This document shows positions 22,574-36,289 of a DNA stretch of 64,000 nt, in pieces. Origin of the DNA: Apostichopus japonicus. Lineage: Eukaryota; Echinodermata; Holothuroidea; Aspidochirotida; Stichopodidae. Below the pieces are notes generated by a model that made no database searches, was not told the origin of the DNA, and was given only the letters and a program-made list of their open reading frames with translations. Positions within the stretch are counted from its first letter, which is position 1, and the number at the start of each line of letters is the position of its first letter. The DNA lies in contig NC_092569.1 of the NCBI RefSeq assembly GCF_037975245.1, forward strand, positions 19,337,501 to 19,401,500, in the 5' to 3' direction. The translations under genes were made by a program, and so were the position numbers.

Positions 22574-23900
22574 CGTAGCAGTGACGAGAACGACAACGAC
22601 AGGCTAGATGTTGGCATGACGGAAATGGTATTTACTTCCCGAATTATCAGTCCTTACCGTCAATGTTGCATCATATATTATGTTTATTGAAAAACAATGA
22701 TAACAATAAATATATATATATATTCATATTCTGTTTTGTCCCTGTGGAATATGAGCTTATTAAGAAATTGAATGTAGATTCTGGTAATTTGTACTTTAGT
22801 AATTTTTTGTGGATCCAGATAAGGAGATACCTGTTGTGCAAGAAGACTAATTTATACTTGTTATGAATATCTCTCCGGCCAAATATCTAGTAGACCATTG
22901 CACCTATCAAAAATTCAGGCTTTGAAAATTAAGTCACTTCAGTTAGTAACATAAAAACCCATCATATTATTCATAACCAAATTATTTATTTTATTCTTGG
23001 CAAAATGCAAAAACAAAGTGAAAAGATTAGTAACCACACGCATTCGAAAGAAAGATGGAATATTCATAGTTATTTTGAATGCAATCAGACATGTAATTTA
23101 AGAGCCAATCATTTTACAAATCTCTTACCCAAAAGGAAGATACTGAAGTACCACAGTGCAGAATGATATGTACCATACGCAAATCATCACACACACGCAT
23201 ACGCATACGAACAACCAAAACCATGCGTGTGGTATACCGTACCTGTTCTTGCAGAGGAAAGCCGAATCGCTTGTAAGCAACAACTTACATTCTTGACTAG
23301 AAAAACGTCGTCTTAAAATATCATTGTATTGGAAGGATTAAACTTTTGTCATGTAAGAAAAGAGGGCGTAAAGGTGTCCATATCGTAAATTAAATATATT
23401 ACAGACTATAACATGACAATGGGCATAGGCAAATATACCGTACCTGGTCTTGTATAGGAAAGCCGAAAGTGGAAAATTTTCTTCTACTCCCCGTTTTTAT
23501 AGAAACGTATAAATAAAATAAATAAAGGCTATATAAAACACAATATAGATCACAAACTAACCTGCAGAAAATGAGCACACACGAATGCACTTCCTTTAAT
23601 TTACAACAGACCAGATCAGGGGTCTCTAACGTTACTTATAAGTATTATGTTGTAAATAGCGTATACCTCGATCATGTAGGTAATTAACTAAAGAATTAAA
23701 CAATATTAGCAATAGTTCAGTAGCATAACAAAATATACATATGTCTACATACATACAGGAGTTGATAATCCCTTCCCATTTCTGGTATTTCCGTTTAGTA
23801 ACGATAAAAATAGATAACACTCCACGTTGTTCTCACACTTCTCAATAAACATTTGTAATAAAAAATATTTTTTTGCCAAGGTGCATGGTAGTGCATTGAC

Positions 23901-24798
23901 ATTTTTGTTGTTGTTCAGTGACTGTAAGTAGTGTAATAGTTAGAAAAGTCAATCGATTTCCAATTCCTAATAAAAGTGCGCAGAAACGTCACGGCTGGAT
24001 TGTAAAATAAACCAGGCTCTATGTTTGTTTTAAAAACTCGTACGTCAGGTGCACTTTCATATTTAGTGATATAATTGGGGAAACACGTGCAAAGAAGATT
24101 GAGCTGTTTAAACCTTCCGTACGTATATATCATCACCAATGAAACGGAGTACGACATGATAGGCAGTGGCATTGAGAGCTAGATCGGGGCCCTACAGGGG
24201 AAACATGCCAACGCATACCATGTGTTCCATATGTACCATACCAATCATTATCCAAGGACCTCAATATTGTAACCCAATGGTCAAGCAATCCCTCTCCTCC
24301 CCGTGCACCCAGTAATATCTGACCATAACAATCTGCAATGTTTGACCTATACTAAATTCTCAAAGCATCTTAATTGGATTCCTAAGATATCCGTAAACTG
24401 AAACAGAAAGAACAATAGGATACATGTATACATTGAGGTAGCACGTATTTGTTAAAGTATTTCCTCAAACGTGTGGATGTTTTCAGAATATATTTATTTT
24501 CGGAAATACGGTTACCTGGCATTTCATATATATACTAGCAAGACGGAAACTTCCTTATTGATTATCACAATATTTCGCCAATCGACCCTTCAACCTACAT
24601 GTATCCTGTTGGTTACAGTCTTCAGCTTCTAAATATCCTGGTTTACTGATACCTTTGTTCAATATCTACTGACCAAGTAGAGGAAGTACATTGATGACAA
24701 AAGCACCACAGGTGATTTTGCTGTAATTCAGCAATGCTCTTAATTAAAATACATTCCATTCGTGTTGTCAATCATATTATAACCAACCATTTATAATA
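23901..24798. other. Intergenic stretch upstream of gene B leader
   Basis: It has no similarity to the upstream blocks of A and C and no recognisable coding sequence. It presumably carries the promoter of copy B, but no motif could be assigned. Confidence 0.4.
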
Positions 24799-24879
24799 AT
24801 GGACTGCCTCCTTGTCCGAGCAGTGCTTGTATCTTTCCTATGTACAGTGACGATCGGTTTCACTTTGGCAGACGGAATG
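24799..24879 (+). CDS. Gene B exon 1: unrelated signal-peptide exon
   Basis: The ATG opens 27 codons with a typical signal peptide (MDCLLVRAVLVSFLCTV, then a small-residue FTLADGM end) and the donor GTGAGT at 24880, phase 0, compatible with exon 2 at 28460. It has no resemblance to the MWIPRKL leader of copies A and C, and the surrounding upstream sequence also differs. Its assignment to gene B rests on position and phase. Confidence 0.55.
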
Positions 24880-27598
24880 GTGAGTTCAACATGTTATGAT
24901 CCTTGTTCTTGTTGTATCGAAGAATTCTTAGTTTGTAAGATTTTACTTTCCATCTGTGTGGAAATGAATACCTTATTTAAACATTTGAAAAGCTTAGTTT
25001 TCTATAAGTTTAAATATCTTCGGATTTTATAGCTGAAAAAAAGTTGTTTCTTTTATAAATATGAAGAAAATGTTATCATACAAATATAGTTGCCATGAAG
25101 TAGGCCTACAAAATGCTGTGATACGTAACACACATTTGCTACAGGCATATAAGTGGAAAAAGTAAAGATTGAATTTCATTGTATTTAAAACTATAAATTC
25201 AAGATTCCTTATGGCTTCTTACAATTTATCAAGTCATTTTGAAGACGATAACAATGGAGGGAATAGCTGCCCTGGGGTCATTGAAACCGTTTTATATCAA
25301 TGTAAGGGTATATGGTCATCGGCCCCAATTTCTTTTAATTTAGACGTCAAATGGTCTGAGGCATATGCTATAAATGCAGTCTATATAAGAAGCTAATAAC
25401 GCATTTTACGTATGAATACTTTTGCAAGGCTGTTTATTAACCCTGACCAATTATTTATCCCCCGCTGATGATCCGAGGTGGTCCTCCCATGAGACATGCA
25501 AATAGGTAATACAGGTATATATATATTGATAGGTAATATATTTCAAAACGGAAATCAATTTCATTGTTTACAGAAATGAAAGCTATTTGTATGAAAAACA
25601 CTTGTTATTTAAAGTGATGTAAAAAGTGTTATTTATTTTGTGTTGGTAGTTTTGTATGTAATCTCTCAGTATAGGCCATGCACGAGAAATGAAAATCATT
25701 TTCTAATATAAAGATGGCATTTAAATTTCGTCCTCTTTGAGTAAACATTTCTAGGAACAATTGCTCAGAAAGCTTTCCGGATTATTCTCAACAAAATTCT
25801 GTATAATAAAAGAGACTGTAAAATTTCACTCGCGTCACAGGCTTACAATTAAAACAATATACACACCGTAGTTATATTTATTTCTCTCAATAAGTTTGTG
25901 TGTGTGTAGTTTGTATATTGTTGTCATCTCTAAAGGTCCACACTGGTCAAAAATGATTTAATTTTTAGATCCATTTCAATTGATTTCCAGAAATCAATCT
26001 AAGTACAACAGAAACATGTTATGTAAACCTCGCTCTCGTTGGACACGCAATTGTACAATTTCTCTCTCAGAAAACGGCAAACACTGCTTTTGGATATTCT
26101 TGAAAAGTGAATTTATATTTTTTCGTTTGAAGAGACTGTTCACTCGGTCGGATTACAGGCTTGCGCAATAGCATGTATATTTATCTTCATTAGAGTTCTG
26201 TAACATACAAGTTAGTATATAGTATTTAGTTTGATTACGATTTGATCAACATAGACATCTGTCTAGAGCTGCTACTTTAAATTAAGACTCTGTTTTAAGT
26301 TTTATCATAATTTGAAGAAATTTTTGTTGTTGTAATCAAAACATTGCATTTATATACACCTAATACGCGCTCATGTGTTCTTTCTGGAGAATCTCTGGAA
26401 ATCCTTCACATTAAAGGTTCCTGACCCTATCTTGCATATATAATCCAAAACTGACGTGGTTTTTCTGCAACTGACTTCATCCTACAATTTGGTCTGAGAC
26501 GACCGCAAATGGACAAACACCGTACAATTAGGAATTTCTAGGAACCAAAAGAGATAAAAAGGAATCGAGAGGGATGAATAGCGACAATTTTACGTTTATG
26601 GTGATATCTTTGTTTTCATAGAAGACACCCCGTATAATGAGATTCTTTCTCATCAATTTAGTCAAGTCTCATTACAGATGATGGAGCAAAAAATTATGTT
26701 TTCGAAACTTCTTTCATTTCTAATTTGCTGTTTTACACGTGACTGAATTTAACACGACAAAGTTGTCTTGAAAACGAAAGTTAGAGAATCAAATTAAATT
26801 CGTAATAGTACTCACTCGTTCATTTATGTAATACTCCTTTGCGAGATATATAACTATTTCCACTTCAAGTTTCAGTCAACTTTACCGAATTATTTATTTC
26901 GTAAAATTATTTTGGTTGAGTTCGCAGTGACATATTGTTGGTCGACTAATAATTTTACTCGAATTGCCGTTACTTGATATTCCTCTATTTCATACAACTG
27001 TAAATTTAATTATAAATTACATTGTTAAATCATTCTTCATTGCAACGATAATGCAATCTGCCAATTATGCAATCGTAAATGTATTACAAAAAACTAAATT
27101 AAAGAGAGGAGGTTACTTATTACCGGTTTACTTGCATAAAGTGATATCGTAGATAGAACGGTATTCAGTTCAGTAACAAATCGCTGATTCAATCTGTTGG
27201 AGACACTATTTTCATATTGGTAATAATATTTTTATCTGCAGACGATTTTTACTTTTTCCCAAAATCCAACCGAAAGAAAAATTAGCTTAATGGTACTATT
27301 TAGCTACATATTCCAGGGTAAAACAATATATATTAGTTAGATATTTGTGAATCAATTAACAGCGTTGAAGTAGTTTCTGTGTTTATATTTTTATAGTGTA
27401 TCTTGCGATTATTAATGCTTTATTCCCCCATCAAGGCAGTAGACATCGGCTTTATTCATAACTCAAAAAACAAAACTGAAAATGTGAAGAGAAAGACGTT
27501 CTAGCGGTTGCGTTTGGTTTATGTAAAAGGTACACGGATATTTATAAGACAAAATTTAAATTTAATTTAATTTAAAAGACAATATAGAACACTGCAAG

Positions 27599-27600
<2 letters not shown>

Positions 27601-27636
<36 letters not shown>
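27601..27636. repeat. (AT)n microsatellite in gene B intron 1
   Basis: About 36 bases of alternating AT. Confidence 0.9.
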
Positions 27637-27638
<2 letters not shown>

Positions 27639-29596
27639 ATTTTCGTTTGTTCGTTAGATTTAAAAGTAAACCTTCGAGTGAATGTCAATGTATTGCATTG
27701 AAGTAACGTGTACAATGTGTAATCAAAGGATATGCAAACATTAGTTGAAAACGAATCCCCACGTTTAGATTGTCATAATTCGAATTTGGATAATTCTCTT
27801 CAGTTCTTATTTGTTCAGAGCAATACAAGAACTTACTAAAAATTATTAAACATTGATCAGCATAAAGAAAGTCAGAAGTCTGAAGAACAGAAACTTCGGT
27901 AAATTGATAAAATTTTATTTTTCTCGTTGCATTTTGGTATACATACTTCAATGAAACTTAAAAGCAAATTTTTACACAGTTCGCTGTCAAACATAATATT
28001 TTGTAAAAGGAGAGAAGTAAAGAAACTCTCTCTGATTGGCCCTTCTAATTGTTCAGAATATACACAAAATAACAAAAAAACATTTATTGTACTATTTTCT
28101 GAGAAGAAAACTAAACAAAGTGTTTTTTAAGTATATTTAATGATCCCAACGCATTTCAACATGCAACAATTTAAGAATTTTAGACAATTTAGGACTGAAC
28201 TCGATTCAAACTCCTATACAATAAGCTTAACTCAAACCTAGCTGTTATTACCCAAGTAAAGTATAGGAAAGTATTCGCCATTTGCAGGAAACAGGCACAG
28301 CAGATTCAATCTAGTACACATATGACCTCATAGTTCACGACTGAATATAACATGTAAATAAGTAAAGCACGAGTGAAATTGAAAATTTAGGAGAAAATAT
28401 GTTTACTATATTTATCGCTGATAACATATGCATAATGCTTTTGATTCTCTTTTACTCAGAGTAATCAGCAACTGTTTGTAGGAGCGACTGAAGGAAACGT
28501 TAAGAGTGAGTGTTTATTCATTTTCTATTAATTAACCCTTTTCTTATATTTTCTGTTTCCTGTTAATCATACAATTTCTCATTGATTAATATTTTCATAT
28601 CTCATACTCCATGACAAACATTTGTCACGGCAACATATGTTACAATTGTTATGATCACTAACTCTCGTGTAATATGAGAAGAGATATATATTTGTATTTT
28701 ACTTATTAATTCCTTCAGTCACAAGCAAGTCAATACATTTCGAACGTAGGAATTAACGACAGTTTGAACAAATCTTCGACAATATATGTTTGAAATTTGT
28801 ACACAAATTGCATGAGAAGGCTATATATCAACATATGGTACGTTACACGTTGTAAAATAATAAAGGATGCTCGGTGGTCTTAAATATTTGTTAATTCATG
28901 GTTTCATGTTTTTTTCTCAGTATTTTAATCAATGTATATAAAAGAATTTAAGTTTATTTGTATGTTGCATATATTGCATATGTTATTTATATATTTTGCA
29001 ATTTGTGCACCAAACATTAAGCTTGTGTACATATACATCACACATGTTTCATGATTTTTTTCCGTACAAAGTAATAAACCTGAAATAAACTTTTCTTGAA
29101 AAGAGTTGTAATGTCTGAATTGAGTTTTACGTTCAAAAGCAAATTAGTAATAGTTTATGTTGTCATGTAATTCAGAATGTACTCTTTTTTATTGTTTATT
29201 GTAGTACATCCCATACTCAACCTTCATTTTCATAGCTTCCACTTAACTTGAATTTTTCCGTTCAGTTCAGAATTGACCATCTATTATTTGTTTAACGTTA
29301 CAACAGCTATTTGGAGAAGTGTCTTTGTGAAGAAGTTTTCAGTAATGTATTGATTTATAAAATATCACTAAATTTTCAAGACTAGTGAAGGAATACCAGG
29401 CTATCTTTTATCATATCAATTGTAATAGTATTTTGAAAAAAAAACGTTATATTTAGTAAAACTTATCAATCAACTAAAAAGCAAAACGTTCCTCTAAGTT
29501 ATATAAGAATGCGCGTCTCTATAGCGTCTAATGACGGGTTCAAAGTCATTTTGTAATACTATTTTGAAAAAAAAAACAACCTCGTGTCTTACTATT

Positions 29597-30170
29597 GCAG
29601 TCTTGCTCTTGTCTGCTGCAGTCATGTATGTTGCAGTCATGTCTGTTGCAGTCATGTTTGCAGCAGTCATGTTTGCAGCAGTCTTGTCTGCTGCAGTCTT
29701 GTCTGCTGCTGCTGCTCTTGTCTGCTGCTGCTGCTGCTCTTGTCTGATGCAGTCTTGTCTGCTGTAGTCTTGTCTGCTGTAGTCTTGTCTGCTGCAGTCT
29801 TGTCTGCTGCAGTCTTGTCTGCTGCAGTCTTGTCTGCTGTAGACTTGTCTGCTGCAGTCTTGTCTGCTGCAGTCTTGTCTGCTGCAGTCTTGTCTGCTGC
29901 AGTCTTGTCTGCTGCAGTCTTGTCTGCTGCAGTCTTGTCTGCTGCGGTCTTGTCTGCTGCGGTCTTGTCTGCTGCGGTCTTGTCTGCTGCGGTCTTGTCT
30001 GCTGCGGTCTTGTCTGCTGCGGTCTTGTCTGCTGCAGTCTTGTCTGCTGCGGTCTTGTCTGCTGCAGTCTTGTCTGCTGCAGTCTTGTCTGCTGCAGTCT
30101 TGTCTGCTGCTATTGTCTGCTGCAGTCTTGTCTGCTGCAGTCATGTCTGCTGCAGTCTTGCAGTCTTGCT
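29597..30170. repeat. 15-bp minisatellite in gene B intron 2
   Basis: About 38 tandem units of GTCTTGTCTGCTGCA with variants (TGCGG, TGTAG, ATGTCTG). Since the unit is a multiple of three and has no stop in several frames on either strand, it creates long artificial frames, SRQDC repeats on the minus strand and VLSAA or SLVCC repeats on the plus strand. It lies between exons 2 and 3, has no splice or start context, and should not be annotated as protein. Confidence 0.95.
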
Positions 30171-33100
30171 ATTGATGTGTTAATTTAGCATTAAGCCGAG
30201 ACGAAATATATGATTGTTTAATTAAACCCATTTTGGGTTTACAAATCTGAAATATTCATGGATAAACTTCTGTCGTTACATGATAACATAATGACAAATC
30301 TTGAAGACAACTTTGTTCTCATGATATCTGAATCGCCCCTTGTCCTCCTTTTACAGACAATGTTTTACTTTATCAGCGTCCTGAATACCCAAGAGAATGT
30401 CACGAAGTGTTGCATCGTTGTTCATCAACAAGTTCCAGTGGTGTTTATCTCATTAAACCAGACGGTTATGCCGAACCTTTCGAAGTCTACTGTGATAACA
30501 CCGCAGATGATGGTGGATGGACGGTAAGTAGTTCAAATTGAAATATGAATGTTGATGCCAAACATTAGCCTAATATTCAGCTTCTTTCAAATCAATGAGC
30601 AAAGTTTTAAAATATTAGCTAGTATATTTCCCTCATCGTTGACGTTCTTTTTAAACCAAACGATTAGCAGAAAATGCTTCAATAATATAACAATATTTGT
30701 ACTTGACATTTGAGAAATAACAAGCAAAGTCTGTGAAAAAAAGTCATTGATCGAAAGCTCAGCTGATGATGAACATGTTTACATTGTTTGTTTACGTTTT
30801 TCATAAAATTAATATTAAGTTGATCCCAATGTATATTTCATACTTAAATACGAAGAAATTGTATCTCTCATGACTTATGTTCAAATTACTTGTTCTGTTA
30901 CGCAGATCATACAACGTCGGTTTGACGGATCGATTAATTTTAATCGCAGCTGGGAAGATTATCAGCTAGGATTTGGATTTCTTTCGAGTGAATTGTGGAT
31001 CGGTAATAAGAGGCTTTCATACTTAACCAATCAAAAGAGATATCAACTCCGTATTGACTTGACGAAAACAGATGGTTCGTCTTTCAATGTGACGTATGAC
31101 GCTTTCCGAATAAGCGATGACTCCAACAACTACAAGATCGTCAAAGCAGAAATTACTAACAGAACAGTAGGTAAATATATAGAACTACTTTATAGTACGT
31201 TTATTCATTTCTAAATAAGTCTTGTCTTGTCGAAAGAAGTTTCGATATATGTGAGTAAATAAGGATTGCAATGGATATGAAAAAAATTAAGATGACTAAA
31301 ATGTCACTATTAAAGAGAGTGATGATACCTTTATCAATATTCAAGCCCGAACGGGTTCTTAAGTTTACTTCTCTCCGCCTTATTTCTTGTTTCTACTACA
31401 CTGTGTTTGTTGTGTATAATGTGAAAACAACCAGCATACTGAACTGAACTGAACTTACTAATTATTCCCCATTTTGTAACATCTTTCTGTACAGTCTATC
31501 TGTTTAATTATATCATCTCCTAAGTCTGATCTTCATCTCATTAAGTTTTGCTTTATTCATTGTTGTTTATATAATTTAGTGAACTTTAGCGATAACATCT
31601 TGATGAGATCGTAATATAGTTTTGGTGATAATATCTTTATGGGAACGTAATATAGTTTTTATCAGTTACATTCACATTTGGAGTAATTCTGTCAAAATTG
31701 TCAACCAAACACAAAACCACTGCTTGTAGTTCTCACTCTTTACTTGCAATTAGCAATACTGGTTATGTTTACTTGCGAAGTTCACTAAATCAATGGCTAA
31801 TGTTTTTCATATTTTTTTATTCTGCTAGTCTTTGTAGATAACTACATCGAGTGGTGTCCAACAAATAAAACCTACAATGAGTGTCAACTTTGCGAGGCTA
31901 CCTGTGCTGATCCTGATAGTTGTATCAATACTTCCTGCAAAGGATCTCATTCGTGTGTCTGTCCTGACGGATTTTTGATGAACGGTGATAACTGCATTAG
32001 AATAGAGGACTGTGGATGTTTCATGGAAAATGAAACAGATGGAGAGAGGGGTGTATTGCCAAAAGTACGTGTTTTCTTTCAGATCGTGATATCTATTACC
32101 AATAGTGAAAATAATTTAATAGATGCTTTCAAACTGGAGTTAGTGGATCGGTTTGCATTTGCCTCCGACCCCTTGCAACCCGCATCCTCTTCAACTTTGG
32201 ATATACGCAGTTTTGCCAGTAAAGTTAGGAAAACTGATATATCTTGTATATGTATGCAGTTTTTCATCTTATCACTACTTAAAGAAACTTTTTCAGATCC
32301 CTAAAGTTACTTATGATGCCTGTAACGATTTTCTACTTTCCAGGAAGGAGGAATTTACGTCTCTCCAAACTGTGACAAGAAATGTTCTTGTACGGATAAT
32401 CATCTTTCGTGTGACGATAGTTATCAATGCGATCCTAACGCAGATTGTGAAGAAAGAAACGGTCTGTTACAATGTTACTGTCCGCCAGGATATAGCGGAG
32501 ACGGCACACAGTGTAGGCCTACAGGCGGCACAGTCCCTTCTGACTGTAAAGAACTGTACAACAATGGCGAGAGAACAAGTGGCGTCTATGAAATCAAACC
32601 CACAAATTGGCCTGACTCTCCATTCGAAGTATACTGTAATATGTCTGACGGGGGAGGCTGGACGGTAAGTGTGACAGTTTTTTTTCTTAAACCAGTGATC
32701 CGCAAGCTTTAGGCCGACGACACACAAGTTATCCGGAAGGACCAAACTACCACCCACCATAGCCCCATCCCTCAGAACGGACGTTCAAAATAAATTAGCT
32801 TGGATTGTAAATATTATGTCAAACAATGACTTGAAGATAATCAATCTCCATATACATATATCTGAAAACTCCACCAACATATATTTAAGACCCACGTTCG
32901 ATTTTACACCCGTAAGCAAGTTTAAACAACGTTGCCGTATGTAGAACACAGGATTAGGCTACCCATTAGACAGAAAAAGTTGAATGACTAATTTATTGCC
33001 ACTGTGGTATTACTATCAGGGATTTATTTTTAGAAACTTCATAAAACTTTACCTATTGGTTGTTCCCTTGAATGAGAATTGATGTTTTATTTATTTTTAT

Positions 33101-33219
33101 TTTGTTACGTGCAATAGTTATGACATCACAATATTGGTGCTGGAAAACACTTCCGAATAACTATAATTAATATGTATGTATTTTTCTTAAGAACTAAATC
33201 TTTACATTGATCATTTTAG

Positions 33220-33485
33220 GTATTCCAGCGTCGCGTTGATGCTTCACAAGACTTTTATCTTTTTTTGGGATGACTACAAGATTGGCTTTGGTAATCGAAG
33301 TAGGAACTTCTGGCTCGGAAATGAAAAGATATATGGCTTGACGAACCAAAGACCATATGAGCTCCGGATCGACTTTGTTGACAAAAATGGCGATCCTTAC
33401 TACGCCAAATACGATTTCTTTCGTATCAGTGACGAGAACGATAACTTCAGGCTAGATGTTGGAAATTATTCTGACGGAGATGCAG
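33220..33485 (+). pseudogene. Gene B exon 7 with frameshift
   Basis: It starts VFQRRVDASQDFYLF and meets TGA at 33271. After the extra T, the second frame gives WDDYKIGFGNRSRNFWLGNE and continues to the normal donor. Apart from this base the exon is highly conserved, which is why a sequencing error must be considered. Confidence 0.85.
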
Positions 33486-35190
33486 GTCGGTTAATATCTC
33501 CCGATTAATCAATCCCATCATGTTATTTTCGTCAGATTGACATCATATATCAAGTTTATTTTATAACGAAGTGTTTATAAAGAAGTATGTAATACTATTT
33601 GTATGAAGTCCACTAGCCAATAACTTACTAGTTTATACAAGCTGTTTTGCCTCTGTTGATGGTAGAATCTGGTTACTTACTTTGGTGATAATTTGCTGAT
33701 CTAAGTAAGGAGCATATATCTATAAGGAAGAATTCTCTGGCCAAATAGCTGGACCTTACGACCTTTGGACCTACGAAAACTGAAACTCAAGACACTTCAG
33801 TTAGTAATATATAAACCCGCCATGTTATACAGTACCTAATTAATTCTATACTTCTTTGCATAAGGCGCACACATAGTGAAAAGATTAGTTATTTATATTC
33901 GACAAGACAGACCGAATACAAGCAGTAATTTTTAATGTTATCAGACATGTAATGTAACGACTAGACGTTTTTACAAATCCATTACTCAAAAGGAAAGTAT
34001 GGAAATAACACAGGATAAGATGATTATGAACCATACGCAAATTTTCACTCATACGAATACACCCACGGGCGTGGGCACAAACAAAAACTTAAATATTGAA
34101 TATATTATCATTTCACTGGGCTGGAAACACGCGTAGCTCGTGTTAGAGGTTACGATAACAGATCTTACCCTCGGGAGTTGTTTTAAGGTGTAGTCTAAAA
34201 GTTCTATAAATTAAAGATACGTTCAAGTTGATCTTTATTGATTTATGTATTAACAACTTCTATCAAACTTTTGTTAACTTAAAGTGATGTAAAACATAAT
34301 ATCACATTTATGTACACCGCCAGCATGCTAGATAAAATTAACAGTGATGAGATTATTATCGTTCGATTACAAACCAGTTCCAAAGAATCAATCACAAATT
34401 GAGCCTTTAAATTCCCGACTAATCCAACCTACATGGATTCATGTTTGCTGGCCTGGGACAGCTACGTCATAAAATATCATTGTATTGGAAGGATTACATG
34501 TAGGCTAAGGGAGCTCACAGCATAAAATAAATATATTCCTAACTATTACATGACAACAGTAAACCAAATACACGGTAGCTGTTCTTGTAAAGGAAAGATG
34601 AATCACTAGTTTAACGCTGACACAGAGCTGATCTGTATGACAATTGTCCTCTTTTTCCAGTTTTTAACAACTTATAGATCAAGATAAAAACAGATTAAAA
34701 GATATTGATAACAAAAAAAAACATATCAAAAATGAGCACACATGAATTAACGTCCTTTAGTTTTCAAAATACCAGATCGGGGAGCGCTTGCGGTACTTAT
34801 ACAAATATTGTGATGAAAATTAGCCTTACATATACCTCGACCATGTAGGTAGGATATTATGGTGATGTAATCATCAAAGAAAATTCGTTACATATAGAAA
34901 ATCATCATAATCTAAACGCTTACACAATGTTAACAATGGTTCAACAGCATAACAAGCCATAAAAAGAAGTTGATAGCCTCTTTACCATCCCCTTTCCCTT
35001 TCTACATATTTCGTTTTTAATAATCATAGATAATACACGAATTTTAGTTTAACACACGTTAATCAAAACCACATGTTATATGAAATATCGTAATTACTGG
35101 GATAACATTTTGCTAAGTATACTGAATCGATACAATGATTAAATTTTGATTTTCTTTTCTGTTTCTTCTTCTTTTGTATTTATTCAACAG

Positions 35191-35465
35191 GTGATTCGCT
35201 GACCGACCATGATGACCAACCGTTCACTACACGAGACAACGATAACGATGATTATGACTTTAGTGATTACAGCTCTGAAAAGAACAACTTAGCCCGTATT
35301 TATGATGGTGCATGGTGGTACATGAATTATGACTATAATAATGATTATATTTCATCTCTCAACGGTCCCTATGCGAGTTATTCCTTTTATTGGAATACCC
35401 TTCCAGGTTCTTTTAATTACATTAAATTCACAGAGATGAAAGTTCGCGCAATCGATGAAGAATGA
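35191..35465 (+). CDS. Gene B exon 8: FBG C-terminal part
   Basis: It reads GDSLTDHDDQPF, RDNDNDDYDFSDY, GAWWYMNYDYNNDY and KFTEMKVRAIDEE plus TGA. It has an insertion relative to A and C after the WWY motif, and no cysteine at all. Confidence 0.85.
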
Positions 35466-35800
35466 TAAAGACCCACAACGGACTGTATGAAACTATAGCA
35501 CAAGAACAGTTAACAACATGCAGCTAAAATATATTGATGTATTGGTTCTATGTTTGTGTATCGTCATGACAACGCTTTTATCATAAGTTATGTTACAAAA
35601 CATGCTGACTCCTTTTCTTTTCTTTTTAGTTTAGTGAAAAATTAGACTGATTGACTGAAATGATTGATAATTATTCACTATGGTTTGTAAAATGCTTAAA
35701 AAAATTGCCCCCCCCCCAATGTTCTCAATGTTTCAAATGTTCAGTTCAGTTAATTTTCGAAACACAGAAATGGAAAAGAGAGACAGTTGTAACTTAACGT

Positions 35801-35806
35801 AATAAA
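35801..35806 (+). terminator. Candidate polyadenylation signal of gene B
   Basis: AATAAACG in the position equivalent to 16715 and 59362. Confidence 0.4.
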
Positions 35807-35934
35807 CGAAGAACAAATAAATAAGCAAACGAGACCTTTCAGAGCTTGTGGTTTGCAGACTTTTATTTAATTTATACCATTTTGTCTTCTGCACATCTTT
35901 CTGTTCATTATATTTGTAAAGCCTCCCTCAAATC

Positions 35935-36195
35935 GTTACACGTTTATAGTAGTTATAAAATACGCCTTACCCAAACAAATTAATTAAATAAGCCTTACCT
36001 TATAATTGTAACATGTTTTAAATACCTTAACTCTAACATGTTCATAGTAGTTATAAAATACGCCTTACTCTAACATGTTTTAAAATACAAATAACACTTA
36101 CTTATTTATAGCATTTATAAAATACGCCTTACCCTAACATATTTTTAAATACGCCTTAACCTAACATTTTTTTTAAATACGCCTAACATTAACAT
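35935..36195. repeat. Telomere-like tandem repeat downstream of gene B
   Basis: Repeated AAATACGCCTTACCCTAACA-type units with variants. It leads through a short spacer directly into block F copy 2. Confidence 0.75.
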
Positions 36196-36289
36196 GTTTT
36201 CAACGAATGTGTTTCAGGATACAATAAATACAACTTGTTTCTTCGATTTTTTACACATGCTTTTACGTATGTAATGTACTTTATTCGGA

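Larger units (their letters stand above)
20915..23900 (+). pseudogene. Relic D: partial FREP copy with exons 4-6 and 8 missing
   Basis: The end of exon 3 is recognisable at about 20917-20956 (TGTGATAAT, then GGTGGGTGGACG before GTACATAG), followed by intron 3 sequence. Near 21490 this changes to sequence matching intron 6 of gene A (TTTCCCTAAGAGGAAACATT), so exons 4-6 were removed in one deletion. Exon 7 starts at 21683 but has a TAA at 21848-21850 and is then interrupted by a LINE fragment, resuming near 22576. Intron 7 sequence continues to about 23900, and no exon 8 is found. Confidence 0.75.
24799..35465 (+). pseudogene. FREP copy B: same architecture, broken by a 1-bp insertion in exon 7
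   Basis: Exons are 24799-24879, 28460-28505, 30357-30523, 30906-31170, 31829-32064, 32344-32664, 33220-33485 and 35191-35465. All splice sites are GT-AG with the same phases as copy A. Exons 2-6 and 8 are open and encode the half FBG, TIL, TILa-like, EGF-like and FBG segments. Exon 7 is 266 nt instead of 265: a run of seven T (33260-33266) replaces CTTTATTGG, so translation ends at TGA 33271-33273. Downstream sequence stays protein-like in the shifted frame. This may be a recent pseudogene or a homopolymer error in the assembly; if an error, B encodes a normal-length protein. The last exon lacks both canonical cysteines. The leader exon differs from that of A and C. Confidence 0.75.

Noticed and set aside
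29494-30144. A 216-residue minus-strand frame and a 199-residue plus-strand frame of pentapeptide repeats
   Set aside because: Both result from a 15-bp minisatellite in an intron; several frames are open at once and there is no gene context.
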